In this document: positions 63,256-64,000 of the stretch, in pieces
Layout of the letters: the number at the start of each line of letters is the position of its first letter
Numbering within the stretch: position 1 is the first letter of the stretch
Notes under the pieces: generated by a model
What the model was told of the DNA's origin: nothing
The model's input: the letters and a program-made list of their open reading frames with translations, nothing else
The model's database searches: none
Assembly: GCA_024710405.1 (NCBI GenBank)
Contig: JANJUV010000002.1
Location: 186,001 to 250,000 of the forward strand
Direction of reading: 5' to 3'
DNA: 64,000 nucleotides
Source of the DNA: Bacteroidales bacterium
Lineage (GTDB): Bacteria; Bacteroidota; Bacteroidia; Bacteroidales; F082
Program-made: the position numbers and the translations under genes

Positions 63256-64000
63256 ATGACAGGCTTTTCGTCGAAAATAGTATGCATGCTTACAACAAGC
63301 CTGACCGCATTGCGTTTCCAGCTAATTTTCTTTTCCGGCTTTATGCTCGCCTGCCCATCCTTTGCTCAGGTGACTGATGCCATGAGGGTCGAGATACCTG
63401 CAAAATCACTGAACAAAACCCATCATGTCGAATTGATGGGAACCGACGGGGTAATGGTCTTCTTTGAAAGCAACGAACTCTCGGAAGCAGGTGAACGCAA
63501 GTGGTACTTCTACATGTATTCAACCAATCTTGAAGAGAAATGGATCAGATATGTTTTGCTGAAAGATGGGTTAAGCTTTGATAAAACAGTGCGCTCGGGC
63601 ACAAAAAATTATATGCTCTTCTCTTCCAAAGAGCAGAAAAAGAGTCAGGAAAGCGCTTTTCAGATGATCATCTATGAAATTAATACCGAGAAGTTCAACC
63701 TGCTGGGAGCTCCTTTGCAACCGGATTCACAAATAAAAGCCTTTGAAATTTTACGCAATCAGGCACTTATCTTCGCTCAGAGACAAGATGAGATTGAGAT
63801 AATCACCATAAACCTCAGCTCGGCTCAGGTGAGTGCAAAATCATCAGGAATCGAAGGCAAAGCGAATATTCAGCTTTCATTTGCCAATCAAAGTAAAGGC
63901 GAAGTAATTCTCGCCGTTAAAAAGTATCTTTCCGGCAGGTTCGATTCAGAAGATTTCATCGCTTTTGATCCCTATGGGCAAAAAAAGTTTGAGGTTTCTT
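63256..64000 (+). CDS. Exported protein of unknown function, cut by the window edge
   Basis: At least 248 residues, open to the last base. The N-terminus holds a signal peptide whose hydrophobic core is near residues 20-36 (FQLIFFSGFMLACPSFAQ). The mature part contains short beta strands with a propeller-like rhythm (VMVFFESNEL, WYFYMYSTNL, NYMLFSSKEQ, ALIFAQRQDE, EVILAVKKYLS). I recognise no family. ATG codons at 63190 and 63286 are in the same frame; 63256 or 63286 fits the signal peptide best. The sequence downstream is needed to see the rest. Confidence 0.7.
   Translation, partial: MTGFSSKIVCMLTTSLTALRFQLIFFSGFMLACPSFAQVTDAMRVEIPAKSLNKTHHVELMGTDGVMVFFESNELSEAGERKWYFYMYSTNLEEKWIRYVLLKDGLSFDKTVRSGTKNYMLFSSKEQKKSQESAFQMIIYEINTEKFNLLGAPLQPDSQIKAFEILRNQALIFAQRQDEIEIITINLSSAQVSAKSSGIEGKANIQLSFANQSKGEVILAVKKYLSGRFDSEDFIAFDPYGQKKFEVS

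Noticed and set aside
1-64000. CRISPR arrays, insertion sequences and integrases
   Set aside because: No repeated spacer units, transposase motifs or terminal inverted repeats were seen on reading both strands.

Overview
The window is a stretch of chromosome from a member of the Bacteroidota, most like Bacteroidales or a relative. The evidence is a complete mraZ-to-ftsZ division/cell-wall cluster with the gene content typical of that phylum (no murF, murB or ddl, and yqeY after ftsZ), PorT-like and GldB-like envelope proteins, an adjacent GlsA/GlsB-like acyltransferase pair for glycine-type lipids, a tRNA without an encoded CCA end, almost no Shine-Dalgarno sequences, and many copies of the Bacteroidetes promoter pattern (TTTG, 19-21 bases, TAnnTTTG). 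I saw no CRISPR array, insertion sequence, integrase or phage module.

Layout. 1-7.1 kb: an Nfu iron-sulfur scaffold, NAD synthetase, two small outer-membrane barrels, GldB, the YifB/ComM ATPase and an Omp28-type lipoprotein. 7.4-11.6 kb: two exported DUF3857 proteins, one with an intact transglutaminase triad and one that appears to have lost it. 11.7-19.1 kb: a menaquinone cluster (menI-like thioesterase, menF, menD, menB, menA, menC, menE; no menH). 19.1-20.5 kb: a haem-binding protein, tRNA-Pro(GGG) and a small lipoprotein. 20.8-23.5 kb: rplM-rpsI and rpsB-tsf.

23.6-32.6 kb is the accessory part. It has a sulfotransferase, then a tight minus-strand operon (acyl carrier protein, KAS III, short-chain dehydrogenase, GT2 glycosyltransferase, GNAT), and, divergent from it, three tandem paralogous radical SAM proteins with a B12-binding-type N-terminus. 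My reading, which is inference, is that the operon builds a short hydroxyacyl-ACP and attaches it to a lipid-linked amino sugar, and that the radical SAM trio may act on a related lipid or glycan. This is the best candidate for an undescribed system.

32.7-48.7 kb: the division and peptidoglycan operon on the minus strand, read as mraZ, rsmH, ftsL, ftsI, murE, mraY, murD, ftsW, murG, murC, ftsQ, ftsA, ftsZ, yqeY. In front of mraZ lie three 10-bp-phased TGG(G/T)A repeats that look like the MraZ operator. 49.1-51.5 kb: glsA-like, glsB-like and engB. 51.5-53.4 kb: a biotin carrier protein and a carboxyltransferase subunit. 53.8-60.8 kb: small enzymes, a membrane protein, a large metalloprotease-like/propeller/barrel protein, an RluA-type pseudouridine synthase, panB and a lipoprotein. 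61.1-63.0 kb: dnaK with an unusually strong Shine-Dalgarno sequence. An exported protein of unknown function runs off the right edge.
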